From: Camarhynchus parvulus
Lineage: Eukaryota > Chordata > Aves > Passeriformes > Thraupidae
Assembly (NCBI RefSeq): GCF_901933205.1
Contig: NC_044590.1
Location: 3,115,501 to 3,179,500, forward strand
Direction: 5' to 3'
Length of the DNA: 64,000 nucleotides
Numbering within the stretch: position 1 is the first letter of the stretch; each line of letters begins with the position of its first letter. The translations under genes and the position numbers were made by a program. Under the pieces are notes generated by a model, which was not told the DNA's origin, did no database searches, and saw only the letters and a list, made by a program, of their open reading frames with translations. This document shows positions 31,701 through 48,408 of this stretch, one piece after another.

Positions 31701-34700
31701 GCTTGCTGTGGCTGGGTCACAGCTGCACTGGTGCTGCACTGGTGCTGCACAGAGCCTGGAGAGCCACTGTGCCATGGGTTGGGAATGGGGAAGCATCCCT
31801 GGCCCAAGTCCTGGAGTGAGCAAGTTGAGAAGTGACAGGTGGTGGGTGAAATTCAGTTTATGTGTTTGGGATTTGGAGAAGATCAGCTTCACAGAACAAA
31901 GTAACTGTGTTTCCACTGCTCAAATCTGCTTAACTATAAAAGTTGGTTGATTAATGGGTTGGGGGTTTTTACTGGATAAATGAAGATTATTTTTAAAATA
32001 ACACAAGTGAGAGCCAGCTAGGAATCCTGCACGTGGTACTCCAGTGAGCGCACACCTGCACACTTGAGAGTGACTGTGTGCCTGTCACTCACTCTGCCAT
32101 TTCCTGTGGCTTCAGTTCCTGTTCAAGAGCTAATTTCTCATTTGTATTTGAGCAGTAAAGCTTTAAAACCTTTACTAAACTTCCACATAGCTCTCTTTGC
32201 TACGATCCAGGCCTGAGTTTGTCCTGAAGCCTCCACAGAGTGAAAAGTACAAAAGGGACACGGGGTCTGTGAGCACAGAAACAAGGCTGCTTTTCCTTGG
32301 AGTAAACTTGAACTTTGGATCTTTCCTCCTGTGATCTGTCATTAGAAAATGGCCTTTTCCAGAGAGCAAAACAAAAGAAGTTAAGAAAACAAATGAATTA
32401 AGAAGAAATAATTGAAGCTGTGTATTACAAGTTGACATTATCCATCTGGCATTTCTGTTTATGTTTCTGCATTGGTACATTTCATTCTGATTTAATAAGT
32501 TCCTAATTTTGTGGGGTTTTTTTTCAAGATTCTGAAGTGCCTATGAAGAACAGCCCGTAGTAAAGTATTGTTCCCAGTTTAGCTGTACTTCATTTTTTTA
32601 ATCAAATCTTTTTCTTTAGTGGATAAACTCACAAGATTAGAAAAGCCTCTTGAACTCCCTCATGTTTAGTTTGGCAAGTGTCCCACACACAATTACCCAC
32701 AGAGAGCTACTTTTAAAAGACCCTTATTAAGGCTGTACAAAGTCAAGCACTCAGGAGGTAGGAAATGGCAGAACCAGGTTTGTGCTCTGTGAGTTTGGGG
32801 AGCACATTGCAGTGTCTGATCATTTCAGTGATCAAAAACTGAGCTGACACTACTCAGAAATTGTCCAAAACTGACCAGCTTTGTGTGCCTGGACTTGGAG
32901 AACCCTAATTTCTCTGAAGTTACATATAAATAGGTTTTTAAAAGTCGAACTTCCAATGTGGCACTGTGGTGTTGGGTGTAACCCATGTGTATGCTGGGGG
33001 AGTTCTTTGTGTTCTGTGTGTGGATCCCCATTCTTGACCTGAGCTCCTGGTGGGGAGGAACTCGGAGCTGAAGCAGCAATTTCTGTTTCCACATTTCACT
33101 GGGAGGCCACACACAAGTGTGATTGCAGCCAGCAATCTCTGCCTCAGTGCTGAGCCCAAAGGAGCATTTCTGTGGGGGCTGGAGGCTCTGCTGCCCAATC
33201 TGCCTCCTGCTCTGCTCTGCCTGAGCTGTCAAATCTCACTCCATCCCCTCCCTCAGCGCTCTGCTCCAGGCCAAGTCATCCTTGTTCCTTCCCTGCTCCT
33301 TGGCAAAGAACCCTTGTTCAGCCAAGCATCTTTAATGGCTTTTCTTCCCTGCTGCCTGTTTTCCATCTGGGTCTCTCTCTTCCCATCACCCTTCCAGGCC
33401 TGTTCTTCCCTGCCTGCTGTCCCAGGGAGCCCTGGCACAGACCTGGCTGCTCCTGGTGCCTTCCCCATCCCACACAGCCACTCACCTCCTGCTTCCTCTT
33501 GGTTTTCTCTTCCTCTTCACTCTCTGGGGAGTTTGGAGCAACAAGCCTTGCCACCCATCTCCTTTCTGTCTCCAGCTTCCCCTGCTGTTCAATGCAGTGG
33601 ATTTATTTATAGTGTGGGACAGACTTTGATATTCCATGTGGATTGTTTCTCAAACAAAGCAGTAGCACAATGCTGTTAACGTATCCAAAAGTGCTTCAGA
33701 TTTTTTTTTGTTTCATTTTATCTGGGAAATCTAGAATGCAAAAATGCATTCTGAGGTATTTTAAACAGGGAGGCATGAAGGTGGTTAATTGGAAAAATAA
33801 GTTACTGTTAATTGAGCTGTGTGTCAGACCCAAGACTGTTTGTCTGGCGCACTTGGCTCACACTTTAAACTTCTGCACCTGCTAAAGAAGCAGAAAATTG
33901 GAAAGGCAGCTTGTCTGAGGAGATTGTGATGTTAAAGAAGGCACTGAAGGCTCAGTCTCAGTGCAGGAAGCCAGAAAATTGTTTGAGACTTGGGAAATTA
34001 TTTTCTTTTTTATTTTTGGAGTGGTTAAAAAATAATTAATCTTTTAAAAAATTATTCTAAGAGAAGTGAATGTGGAAGAGTTTACTAAGACACGTGTGCC
34101 TGTTACCGTCAACTTCCAGCACACACTGGCTTGGGTTTTCTTCATGTATTTATTTGTTTTATGGTAGAAAGGAATCCAGTAGTCAGGATTAAAGCTCCTG
34201 GTCTGTATCCTAGACCTGTTTTTCTGAAGCAGTGTTAGACATGAAGGATGAAATTATTTGGTTTGTCTTGTTTATGCTAGATAAAGATAAATGAATGTCA
34301 GAAATGAGGTTGGGATCCTGATTGCAGTGGAGCTCAGCAAACAGCCATGTGAGCTGCTAATAAATTTAATTGGTGCTTCAAAAGGGCATAGCTGAGCAAA
34401 TTTCATATCAGATCTGGGAGTGGGGAGGAAATTAGATGAAAAACTGCAGTAGGATTGACAGTTTTCTAAGTGAAAGGTATTAAATGGCCAAAAAACCAAT
34501 AATTTTGCAATTGAGAAGGGGGACAACTTTGGCTAACTGCCCATCCTACTTCAGTGATGAAATGAGGGGAAAAATTAGATGGAAAGTAATGTAAAACAAA
34601 TAAGAAAAAGGGAAGCAGACAGCAATCCATTCAAAATGGGAGTTAGGAAATGCAGAAAATAAGGAAAGCACAACCCAAAGGAAAAGAAAAATGTGGGTTG

Positions 34701-37514
34701 GAGTGCTTGGAAAGGGTGATGAGGAGCTGAAGTTCAGAGGAAATCTGCAGCAGGATAAGAACTGTTAAGAAATAGATGCAGGAGATGAAACTTAGGGATG
34801 ATGTAAGAGAACTGGAAAGGTGATGTCATTCCTTAGCAATGGTCATGATTAAAAATTAACAGTTTTTAATTCAGGAGGCCCAAAAACCTTGAACAGTGTT
34901 TGTAAGGGAGGAACCCGGGGCAGTGTCTGAGCTGCTGCTGGGGGTGCTCAGTGGCTCAGGACAGTGGGACACCCTGGAAAGGGATGGAAAAGGAGATGGA
35001 TGTTCCTGATGGAGCTTGGCGTAAGTCCCTCATTCTGTCTTTAGGGTTGCAGTTCTGTTTGGGGTCAGAGTGAGCTGGGTCTGTCAGGGCCCTGCAGAGC
35101 TGTGTGCTCCTGACAGTCACTGCTGCAGCTCAGACAGAACTGCCATGAAATGGGGATGCCCAGAGAAGGGTTCTGCAGGGACCTGGCAGCTTCTGTGGTT
35201 CCAGATCACTGAGGAACACAGGCACAAAATCACTACTGATGAAACATTACAGAAATATCCATAGCCAGGACCAGAATGAAAACAGCTCCATGCACATTCC
35301 CAGTGCAGTCCCAGGGTAAAAGCCTAATGAATACGAATGTGTTCTTGTTTTTAATTACTGTTAGCTGTAAGTGATTATCCTTCTGTATGTCTCAGCTGGG
35401 AGAGTTGGGAATTTTGGATGCAATTTGGATATTTACATTCTACAAGAGAAGCTGAGTAATTGGAATGGATGCAAAAAATATGATTCAGAAATTACTGGTG
35501 GAGTGTGAAAATGCCTTAGAGAGGGTGAGAGAAAACTCAGTTGGCTGAGATTTTCTACCAGAATTGAGACTGTCTTGATTACAGTGCACTAGTACCTTCA
35601 CAGGCAGAAAATACTGCACACTGCAGCTCTCTGATCTTAAAAAGCAACACAAGAATCACCAACTGGCAGTGAAAGCCAGGCAAAATCAAATTGGAAAAAG
35701 GCACAAATTCTTAAGAGAGAATAACTGTGTAATTTAGGAATGTGTCTTCAAAAACTGTGAACAGAACAATAAAAGTTATGATATTTATGCAAAGAGCTCT
35801 TCTGTGGGTTTTTTTCCTCTCAGAGGTGTCCTTAGAGGGGGGAAGGAGGCTCCTGATGAGGTTTCACAGGGCAGTTCAGCCAGCAGAACAGTGGGGCACT
35901 GGTGCTGCTGGAGCCAGTGGTGCCTGAGCTGCTGCAGGGCTTGTTGCTGACATTGCAGAAGTGTGTGATGGTGTTTCGCACCACCTTAATCCCATCCCCA
36001 CCTGGCAAGGATCTGTGGCCTTGTAAGAGCTTTTATACCGTGCAGGGCCTGGACACTTGTTAAGTTTAATCCATTTTGGTGCCATGTAAGTGAAAGAAGT
36101 ACCTGCACACAACTCTGATTCATGGGGGTAAATGTAGGGCAGGAATTGCCTTGTCCCTCCTCCAGCCACTCTCCAAAGGCGGCACAAGGCTGTTCCTGTT
36201 CCTGCCTTGGGCATCTGTCCTGCGGAACAGGTACCTGTGCTGATGGGAGCCACAGGAGCCTTTCCCTGGGCTGTGGTGAGCACAGTGATGGGAAACTCCT
36301 GGTGGAAAAGTTCTGCCAGTGTGTGGCTCACAGGAGGTGCAGCTGAGCTGCCCAGGACTTGCCCAGTTCACAGCATCCTAATGGGAACATCCCCAAGGAG
36401 ACACCACCTCCTCTGAGATCACTCCAGTGGCCCGTGGATCTCCGTGCAGCAGCAGGGAACAAAGCACAACCAACCAGATTGGAAATAAGATTTGCCTGCT
36501 GAAGTCTCCAGGGATTAGGAAGGGAACCCAGGGCAAGGCAGCCAAGCCTGGCCCTTTTGTGTATCACCTTCAAGTAGAACTCTTTATGTGCATGACTAAT
36601 ATTGGGTCATGCCTGGAACATGTGAACATGCTGACAACATTTATGTCACAACTGTAATGCATTTAATAAGCTTCTCATTTGAATTATTAATGTACAGATC
36701 CCCCCCAAAGTATTTTTGTGTTATAAACCCCATAATTTATCTAAGTACAAGCTGCAAGTTCGTAAATACAGCATTAAGAAGGTGGCTATTGCATAGCTGC
36801 TTTAACAAAATATCTTTTGTGGGTAAGATATATAGGCCTGTTTGGAGAGGATTTAGCTGCTGGAGAAGGGCTTCTCGAGGAAGTTATATGATGCTTAGCT
36901 GCAGCAGACAGGGAATATAATTTCATAGTTTGTCCTGCTTGTCAGTAGGAATCAGTTTGACCTGACTGTGCTGTCTGATCTGAGCATCTCTTCAGCTCAT
37001 TGTTCACCAGAGGCAGATTTATAAAACATCTGTACAGGAACGAGGCTGGAAGTGACACTTTGAGAGGAGAGCTGGATTAACAACTGCTGTGCCAGTAACT
37101 GCAAAGGAGGCAGTGGAAATGCATGGCCTGAGAGGGCTGGTGAGGGATCTTTCCCTTCCCAGGGCTCACGGTGCCTGTGCTGGCATGGCAGCAGTGACAC
37201 GGGGACACTGCTGGTGGCTCACAGCCAGGCCAGCTCTGCACTGGAGAGCTGGGTAACACAGCAGGGATGCAGTGCTGCAGCCAGGGAATGCTGAGGCTTG
37301 GAGCTGTGCATAGAAAAGTTTTCCATCTACTGTAATCTATGCCCAGGGTCAGGTGGAAAAGTAGAGCCCTCAGTGAGAGCTGTTCTGGGCATGTCCAAGT
37401 GCAAAGACTGTTTGTGGGTCCCTGTGTGTGACATACACAGGCAAAGTGCAGAAAATATCTGTAAACTGCAAGAGGCATGTGAACCGTGCCCTTCTCAAGA
37501 ACACTTGCTGGCTG
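28722..37514. other. Distal VAPB 3' UTR or VAPB-APCDD1L intergenic region
   Basis: No coding exon is recognised in this 8.8 kb between the convergent genes. The left part may be extended VAPB 3' UTR (AATAAA at 31316-31321). There is an 11-bp triplication (GTGCTGCACTG-type) at 31722-31750, a strongly pyrimidine-biased block at about 33180-33600, and a purine-rich block at about 34560-34830 that could be decayed transposon sequence but is not identifiable. The longest open frames lie in the pyrimidine-biased block and look compositional. Confidence 0.75.
31316..31321 (+). terminator. Possible distal VAPB polyadenylation signal
   Basis: AATAAA lies about 3.65 kb past the VAPB stop, followed by GT-containing sequence (GGGTTTGTATCTG). 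A transcript ending here would have a long 3' UTR like the human gene. No other support. Confidence 0.25.
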
Positions 37515-37520
37515 TTTATT
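37515..37520 (-). terminator. Candidate APCDD1L polyadenylation signal
   Basis: This is the first AATAAA on the minus strand downstream of the APCDD1L stop (TTTATT on the + strand), with a T/G-containing stretch 10-20 nt after it. An upstream ATTAAA at 37692-37687 is an alternative. Confidence 0.4.
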
Positions 37521-37982
37521 GCTGACTGACTCTGCAGATTAAATTTGCATGAACAGCAAAAAGGAGTGTGATGGGAGGGAACTTAACCTCAAAGAAACTC
37601 AGCAGCCAACACTTTGGATGTTTGAATTACATCTGAATCAAGCTCTTGATTAAATCTTAGCAATGTCAAAAGCTCAAAGCAGCAATTTTAATTGATGTCA
37701 CTTTTTTCCCCCCTCATGTTGCTAAATTATCTGTTGCAATGTGCAGTGCATCCGTGTCAGTACATTAAATTTGCACGCAAAGAGGGGAGATTAGGCAATA
37801 AAGCCACAGGACAAACAGTGTGGAGTCAGGCATATCTCCTTGGCTTCATTCGCTATTGGGTGTTTTTAAAAAGTGTTTCCAAATCTGAGTAAAACTGATT
37901 CCAGATGTGCTCATTTGAAGGATATAAAAATCACGCTAGCACCAAGATTTATCTGAATTCTGCATTGTACCTGAAGAGATAA
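37515..37982 (-). other. APCDD1L: APCDD1L 3' UTR (candidate)
   Basis: On the minus strand an ATTAAA lies at 37692-37687 and the first AATAAA at 37520-37515, about 465 nt after the stop. The AATAAA is followed by a GTGTTCTTG stretch. The end is a prediction from these hexamers only. Confidence 0.4.
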
Positions 37983-42344
<4,362 letters not shown>

Positions 42345-42456
42345 CCGGTGGAGACCCAGCGCCCCTCCAGGCGGGGCGGCAGCCGCGCGGCGATCCCGGC
42401 GCTGTCCTGCAGGTGGCGCAGCTGCTGGCGGCAGGGCGGCTCCGCGGCCGCGCAGG
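42345..42456 (-). CDS. APCDD1L: APCDD1L exon 2 (mature N-terminus)
   Basis: This 112-nt exon encodes residues 13 (split) to 50 (split). Acceptor GTGTCCCGCAG, donor ACCGG|GTAAGG. The peptide starts CAAAEPPCRQQLRHLQDSAG after joining exon 1 and ends RLEGRWVSTG, a family block that opens the first APCDD1 domain. The frame is fixed from both sides: one base from exon 1 completes Ala13 and the first base of exon 3 completes Gly50. The end of the signal peptide lies in the first residues of this exon (CAAAE). It sits in a CpG-rich block. Confidence 0.93.
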
Positions 42457-45400
42457 CTGCGGGACACGGGGGGAGCTGGGTCAGCGCGGCCGGGGCAGCG
42501 TCGAGCGGAGCCCCCCGACCGCCCAGCCCCGCACGGACAGCGCACGGACCCCGCTCAGCAGCAAACCCTCAGCTAAGGAGACACGGGGGTTTATTTCACT
42601 CAAGTTTTCCGACTTGAGTTTCATCTGAATCCAACTGGTTTTTAGATGAAATCTTCAAATAACACGGGGCGCTCTTTGTTCGTGTTCTTCCCCTCTGATG
42701 CTATTGTTGAGGCAGTGGCTGGAATGGGGAATTGCAGCATGGGAACGCTGGCCTCGCCTGTCGCCCGCCATAAGGACAGTAATTCTGTCACTTACCTCAT
42801 TTCCCATAACAACGGATGTTATTGGCTTAGGGAATGTGTGAACACTCAGCTAAATCCTGAAGACCTTTGCATGCACGCACACATATGTACATTTATTCCT
42901 ATATATTATTCACTCTTTGCTTAAGCTCTTCGTGGCACTCATTGCGGGCCTGCTTCTCTAAGAAACTTGGGATTTCCCTCTTCATGGCACCATGGAATGA
43001 GCTGTTGGTGAAGCTCCTCCCGAAACCCCACTGATTCTCTGTGGTACAACTGATCCTGGTTCCAGTGGAGCTCAGCCCAGCCAGGGCTTTACGAGCCCAG
43101 ATGGGGCTCGTTTGCTCCAGCTGTACTTTGCATTTTACCCAGGAGTGTGCTGGACATTTTGAAGCCAACTTTTATTCACTCCATACCAATGTTAGGACAC
43201 AGGTTGCTTTCCAGCCTGCTTATCAGGTGGAACAAAAGATCCAACATCTATATGTTGCCTTCCCACAGAATGAGGATGTGAAAGGTTTGCACACCCCGTG
43301 CCTCAGTCAAGGAGATGAACACACAGAGTCACAATATACAAGCTCTGGACCAAGTCAGGTGGGAATTCAGTAATTAAATGTTTGCTGTGCAAGTCAGAGG
43401 CTCCTGGAAAAGGAGCCCCACTAAATCTCCTCTAAGAGGAGAGGGAATCCCACTCAATAACTTCAGACTTTTATCTGATGGACAAATTCAGCCACTTCAC
43501 TATGGTGCTGCCATTTGTGAAGGTTTTACAGGTCACTTGAAATGTATTTTTGTAGACTTGAGCACACAAAGCCTGACTACCACAAAAGGAATAAATACTT
43601 GGAAAGAGAAGCCCCCAGTGAAGCAGGAGAGCAGTACCCAAAGGCCAGGGAAACCAGCCTTGCATTTTCTGGTACCTCACCCTGCACAGGAGTGCATGAA
43701 ACAGCTGGAAAGACACATTATTAGAGTTCAGGGCTCTTTTGGGAGCAGGCTCACAACTGCACTGCTCTTACCACCCTTAAGGGCTGGACGAGGTGAGGAG
43801 GCACAGCCAACTCCTTCACAATTGCTTGCACTCGTGCTTCCTAAAATGCAGTTCCTGTGATTCATGTGAAAGTGGGAAAATATGGAATGACAAAACCCAC
43901 TGCTATTAGTTAAACCTCTAATTTGGCAGCTGCAGCATGTGTGAGGCTGCCCCATGGGTGCCTGTTTAGGAGAGCCATTAGGAGCTGGGGATCTGTATCC
44001 TCACCCCAGCTCTGCCATGACTTTACTCTGTGGTCCTGTGTGCTCCCTACTCCCAGGGCTTTTTTTTAAACTCACACTCAGAATATGCCAAGATTCATTT
44101 GACTGCCCTAAGAGGCCTAAACACTGGAGAGTCATCAGAACAAGGGCAGTCCAAACTGAACCACACTTCAAACAAACACAAAATTATTATCCTAGAGAAT
44201 ACAGTAAACTGAAAAATAACTGTATTTGTATTCGAGGTAATAATGGACATAAGGGTCAAATTTGCTCTTGCCCATAACCACAGAAAGACTCCAGAGGTAT
44301 CAGTGCAGTCTATAGATACATAGAATGCAGCTATAAAATATACACAGTATAACCCAGTCAAGTCACAAACTGAACTCTGTGTGTGTTTATTGCAGCAGAA
44401 GCTTCAATATCTCGCTGAACCCTTCGTGCTGCTCTTGGCAGAAACACTAATAGTTCACATTGTTTGGGAGCAAAGACACTTTGGCAATACAAGCACTGCA
44501 TTTTGACACATTCAATACAAAAGGGAATTTTTATAATCGGGATCAAACTTCATGGGGGAAAAAAAAAAGCCTCCAGAATGTAAATATTTGACATGATGGG
44601 AATTCCTAGGGATTTTGTCTTACTTAATTGTGCACAAGACTCCAAGCTGGATGCATCCTCAAACCAAAAGCTACTGGCTTGTGTCCAAAATTTGTGGCTG
44701 CCTTTTTCTCTCTCAAATACTTCAGCCCCACCAGATCCAAACATCCTTTCAAGCTGGAAAAGTTTAGTCCCAGACCTAAAATCTGTAGTTAGAGCACCTC
44801 TCTATTCCAAGAGCAGCATAAAGTGGCTGTCACTCATATGTCACTCTGTTACTCAGCCCCTGGTAAAGCGCATCAGAGCAGCTCCTCTTTCTTAAGACAG
44901 ACACAAATTAACTGCTCTATAGAGTTCTCAGGCAGGAGGAAGGAATATTCACAATTCATCTTCAAGACAAAAATCCTCATTCATAGGAAAATCTAAAAAA
45001 ATTCCTGTGATCTCTCCCCCTCGCTTGCTCTGCTGTCTGTATCGATTAACCACAAGCCTTTCCAGAGAGCTTCCCAGCACAGCACTTGGACAAAACAGGG
45101 GCTTTTCCCATCTTTCCAGTGTGTGCTGCATCCCAAAGAGCAGCCCAATGCCTCGGAGCAAGGAGCTGCACAAGCACCCAGGCAAGGAGCGGCAGAGCCG
45201 GGAACTGCTCGTCACCGCCATCAGCACAAACCCAACCAAGCCTGGAGCAAACAGCACCAGCAGCAGCTGCTGAGCAACCATTCCAACCCTCACTGGTATG
45301 AACCACTTTCAGGAAAATCAGATCCATGGCATCAATTCGACAAGAGGGGCAGAACTGGAAATTCTCAAATTCTCCCCACAGTAAATTGTTGGTAAAATTA

Positions 45401-46189
45401 AGGTGGAAGATTTCGAGGCAACAGCCAAGCCTGGAAATGAGAGCCTTGTGCTACACAAGAGTTGTGTGCTCCAGGTGCAGAGCCACTTCTCACTTCTAAA
45501 GGAAAAAACCATCAACCAAGAGAGAAATGCTGTCATATTCCTCCTTGGAAACAAATCTTGTTTGTGCTCCCCCAAGCAGATTGACTCTGGAAAAAAACAA
45601 AGTTGAGTCACACATCTGTTTCTTCATAAATGGAGGAGAAAATGCATAGATTACAGTTTGCAACAAATTAGTTACTGTGGATCAGCTCTTCTCCAGAGCT
45701 AGATTGTTTAATCTGTTACATGTTATTGCCTCCTATGGCCAGAATTTATCATTCCCATTTATAATTCTAATGTTTCAGTTAGTCACCCATTCACAGGGAT
45801 AAGATCAGGGCCTGAAGTCACGGAGCATTACACATTTCTTCATGTAGAGATGACATAAAACCTTTGATATTTTCTGAGGAATGTTCAGACTGGAAAGAAA
45901 TAGGCTATAAGAAATGTATCAATGTATTTTGCATAAGTGAATTATACTTTTCCACACAGACTTCATTAACACAGCAAAACAGTGTTTCTTTAGCATTTTT
46001 CTCTCCTGAGAGCACACAGAATGGATTTGGGGTTAGCCACCGAAGGAATAAGCATTCTTTTAGAAGCAAACAAAATGGTTGTATTTAGCAAATCAATTTT
46101 TCTTGCATTTGTGTGGAGATTAGGTTAGTGGTGCCTTTAATTCACTCAGAAAAAGGCATTCTCAAGAGAACAGCTCTGTGGGAAGAGAT

Positions 46190-46226
46190 AAATTTTATAT
46201 TATAATATTATAAAGTTATAAAATTT
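46190..46226. repeat. AT-rich inverted repeat
   Basis: AAATTTTATA (46190-46199) is matched by its perfect reverse complement TATAAAATTT (46217-46226), with a 17-nt AT-only or nearly AT-only loop. Such sequence arises easily in AT-rich DNA; no function is inferred. Confidence 0.75.
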
Positions 46227-46289
46227 AAGCATAACCCACTGGGGATGGAAAAGTGTATCACAGCTGAACCTTGCATTTTGCCTATATGC

Positions 46290-46620
46290 AAACTGAACAC
46301 AGTTCAAGACAGGACTTAAGCACACGCTTAAGTCTAATTGGTTGCAGTGAAACTTAAGCATGTGCTTGAAAGTAAGCCAGTGCATGAACATTTTTCCTGA
46401 TTAGTAATGCCTCCCTGAACTGAAGCCAGAATGTGGTCAAGTGGTTGAGGGAGGATGCCAGTGCTTCCACTGGAGCACTGTTTGGTTTCTGGAAAAGTAT
46501 TTCTATTATTCATCCATTCTCTTATTTGTCTGTAAAATGGGTATATTTACATTTAGCTGTTTCACCATTCTGGTGCTCAGTTCATGATATTCATAAAATA
46601 CTTTGAATCCACTAAATGTT
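46290..46620 (+). mobile_element. Ancient fold-back/SINE-like remnant
   Basis: GACTTAAGC (46313-46321) and GCTTAAGTC (46326-46334) form a perfect short hairpin, followed by a second ACTTAAGCATGTGCTTGAA block. This matches, from memory, a dispersed repeat motif common in turtles, crocodiles and birds. Downstream, CTGTAAAATGGGTAT (near 46530) and ATAAAATACTTTGAATCC resemble the 3' part of old MIR/L2-type elements. Boundaries are approximate and possibly two elements are adjacent. Confidence 0.45.
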
Positions 46621-47639
46621 TCTCAGTTATGCCCTCAGGGCTGGCACAGTAACTGTATTACCCATGAACTATCATTGCAGAGCATCATCCTGAGTTTCCT
46701 CTGCACAGCTGAGCATAATCACACGTGAAATCCTGCAGATCCTAAGAGGAAACTCAGCCGACTCAAAAGTCCCAAGTAGTTTGGGATTTTAGAGAAGTTT
46801 TCAAAACATACTTTCACCACATACATTTAGCACAATGGCATATGAGTTCAGACATTCCATTCTATGGTTTTAGTCTGGCTTTGTTCTAAGGCTGTGAGCA
46901 CTGCCTGATCTGTCTCATATCCAAAATTAAAATAGTGAAGGGCTTGTGGTGAGTTGCCTGGGGGTTTTAAAGGCACTAGAGAAGTAAATATTTTGCTCTT
47001 GGAATAATGGAATCATGTCTTTTTCTTGTTAAGTGTCATGTCCAGCAAGACATGACAAGACAGATGGGATTTGTGGTAGGGAAGGGGAGGAAGGAGAAGT
47101 ACCCCAAAGATCTTCTTCATTATAAACTACATTTAAATAAAATGGCTTCTTAAAACTGCCTCTCTGGCTGTTTACCCCAAAGACAACCAAGCCTAACACT
47201 ATAAAGGGAATTCAAGGGCTTGATCCCAGTTTTACTGAAGTCTGTAAATGGCAACTATTTCATCTATATTCTTTAATTCAGATGAGTCGGAAACTCAACA
47301 GAAAAAACAGGCCATGGATGTGAAATTAATGCCACACTGTTGTAGTGAATGTATAGAGCACCCATGCAGGTTTTGGCAGCACCCTGAACCCCTGCACAGA
47401 CATTTTATTAGTGGCTATCATGGCCATTTGTAATAGTGATGGCTAAGCATATTTTTTCCTGGAGTGCTTTGAAGAGCAGAACCAGTAATCAGCCATGGCT
47501 TGGCTATAAAATGTCAACCTCATTTCAAACGTCTAAATCACTCACATGGACCAAGAGTGCAGAGAGGACCACCCACCACAAAATATTAACATAAATACAG
47601 CATTTACCCAAAGCAAAATGAGCAACTGGAACTGGCGGG

Positions 47640-48000
47640 AGTTGAGAGTAGAACAACAAAAAATGATGAGGGGGTGGGAGGGATTGAGTTACAAAGGAAG
47701 ATTAAAAGAGCAGAGTACATATAGCCTGGCTGAGCAAGATGGATATGATAACAGCCTATAAATATTCACGAAGCACAAACACCAAGGAAAGGAAGGAATT
47801 CCTTGCAGTGAATAAAAGGATTCTGTTGGGAGTGAATGAAGAGAGGAAAAACATGTGGCTTGTATGGCAGAGTGAACTTCTCGAGGCACAATGTAGTAGG
47901 CAACCTAAGTCCACTTGCTTGGCAGGATTTGAGGGACTGAGCAAAGCATTAGTTCAGCAGAGAACAACCCGCTCTTGGCAGGGAGCTGGCGGGATAATCT
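47640..48000 (+). mobile_element. Ancient CR1/L3-type LINE 3' fragment
   Basis: The stretch GAAGATTAAAAGAGCAGAG, ATAGCCTGGCTGAGCAAG, then GATATGATAACAGCCTATAA and ATATTCACG.. ACACCAAGGAAAGGAAGGAATT follows the order of the well-known 3' coding portion of CR1/L3 LINEs (the region that encodes R-L-K-E-L..S-L..R-R..D-M-I..Y-K-Y in intact copies). Frames are broken. It lies in sense + orientation, antisense to APCDD1L. This is the clearest LINE remnant in the window. Confidence 0.6.
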
Positions 48001-48309
48001 GAGTGGCCTTTCAGTCTCCCACTGCTATGGAGCTGTCCCAGTTCCCTGCTCCCACGGGGGACAGCTGCTCTCCTGTGTAAGCACATTGTTCACTGTCCTG
48101 CTCTTCAGAATCCCTGCCTGGCCTCCATGGGACCAGAAATGAGGGCTGGATGCACAAAGGGATGTACAGAGCTAAGCAACTGCAATAGGTACTAAACTGC
48201 TGGACACAGCTGGGAATCCCAGCAGGTCCCTGCCATGTCAAGTACTCACTGCTGAAAATCTAAGTCCAGGAAATTAGGTTATAAACCCACTAAAGCAAGA
48301 GCAATCCTT

Positions 48310-48408
48310 TTGTTCTCTCTTTATTTAGCACCTAACACAACAGGACTCTTGGCGCTGCCGCAAGGATACTGTTTATAGTAATAAAAATAGGATCTAATAG
48401 GATCTAAT
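48310..48408 (+). mobile_element. Old amniote SINE/LINE 3' tail
   Basis: TTTAGCACCTAACACAACAGG, CTCTTGGCGCTGCCGC and TAGTAATAAAAATAGG occur in the order seen in a common sauropsid repeat tail (a CTAGCACA..GGG block, a GGGCGCTACTGCAA block, and an (ATAA)n tail). It ends in a 10-bp tandem pair AGGATCTAAT at 48389-48408. Recognition is from memory of the consensus. Confidence 0.45.

Noticed and set aside
33050..33679. 209-codon open frame on the + strand between the genes
   Set aside because: It lies in C/T-rich sequence where stops are rare, overlaps another open frame, and its Ser/Leu/Pro-rich product resembles no family I know.
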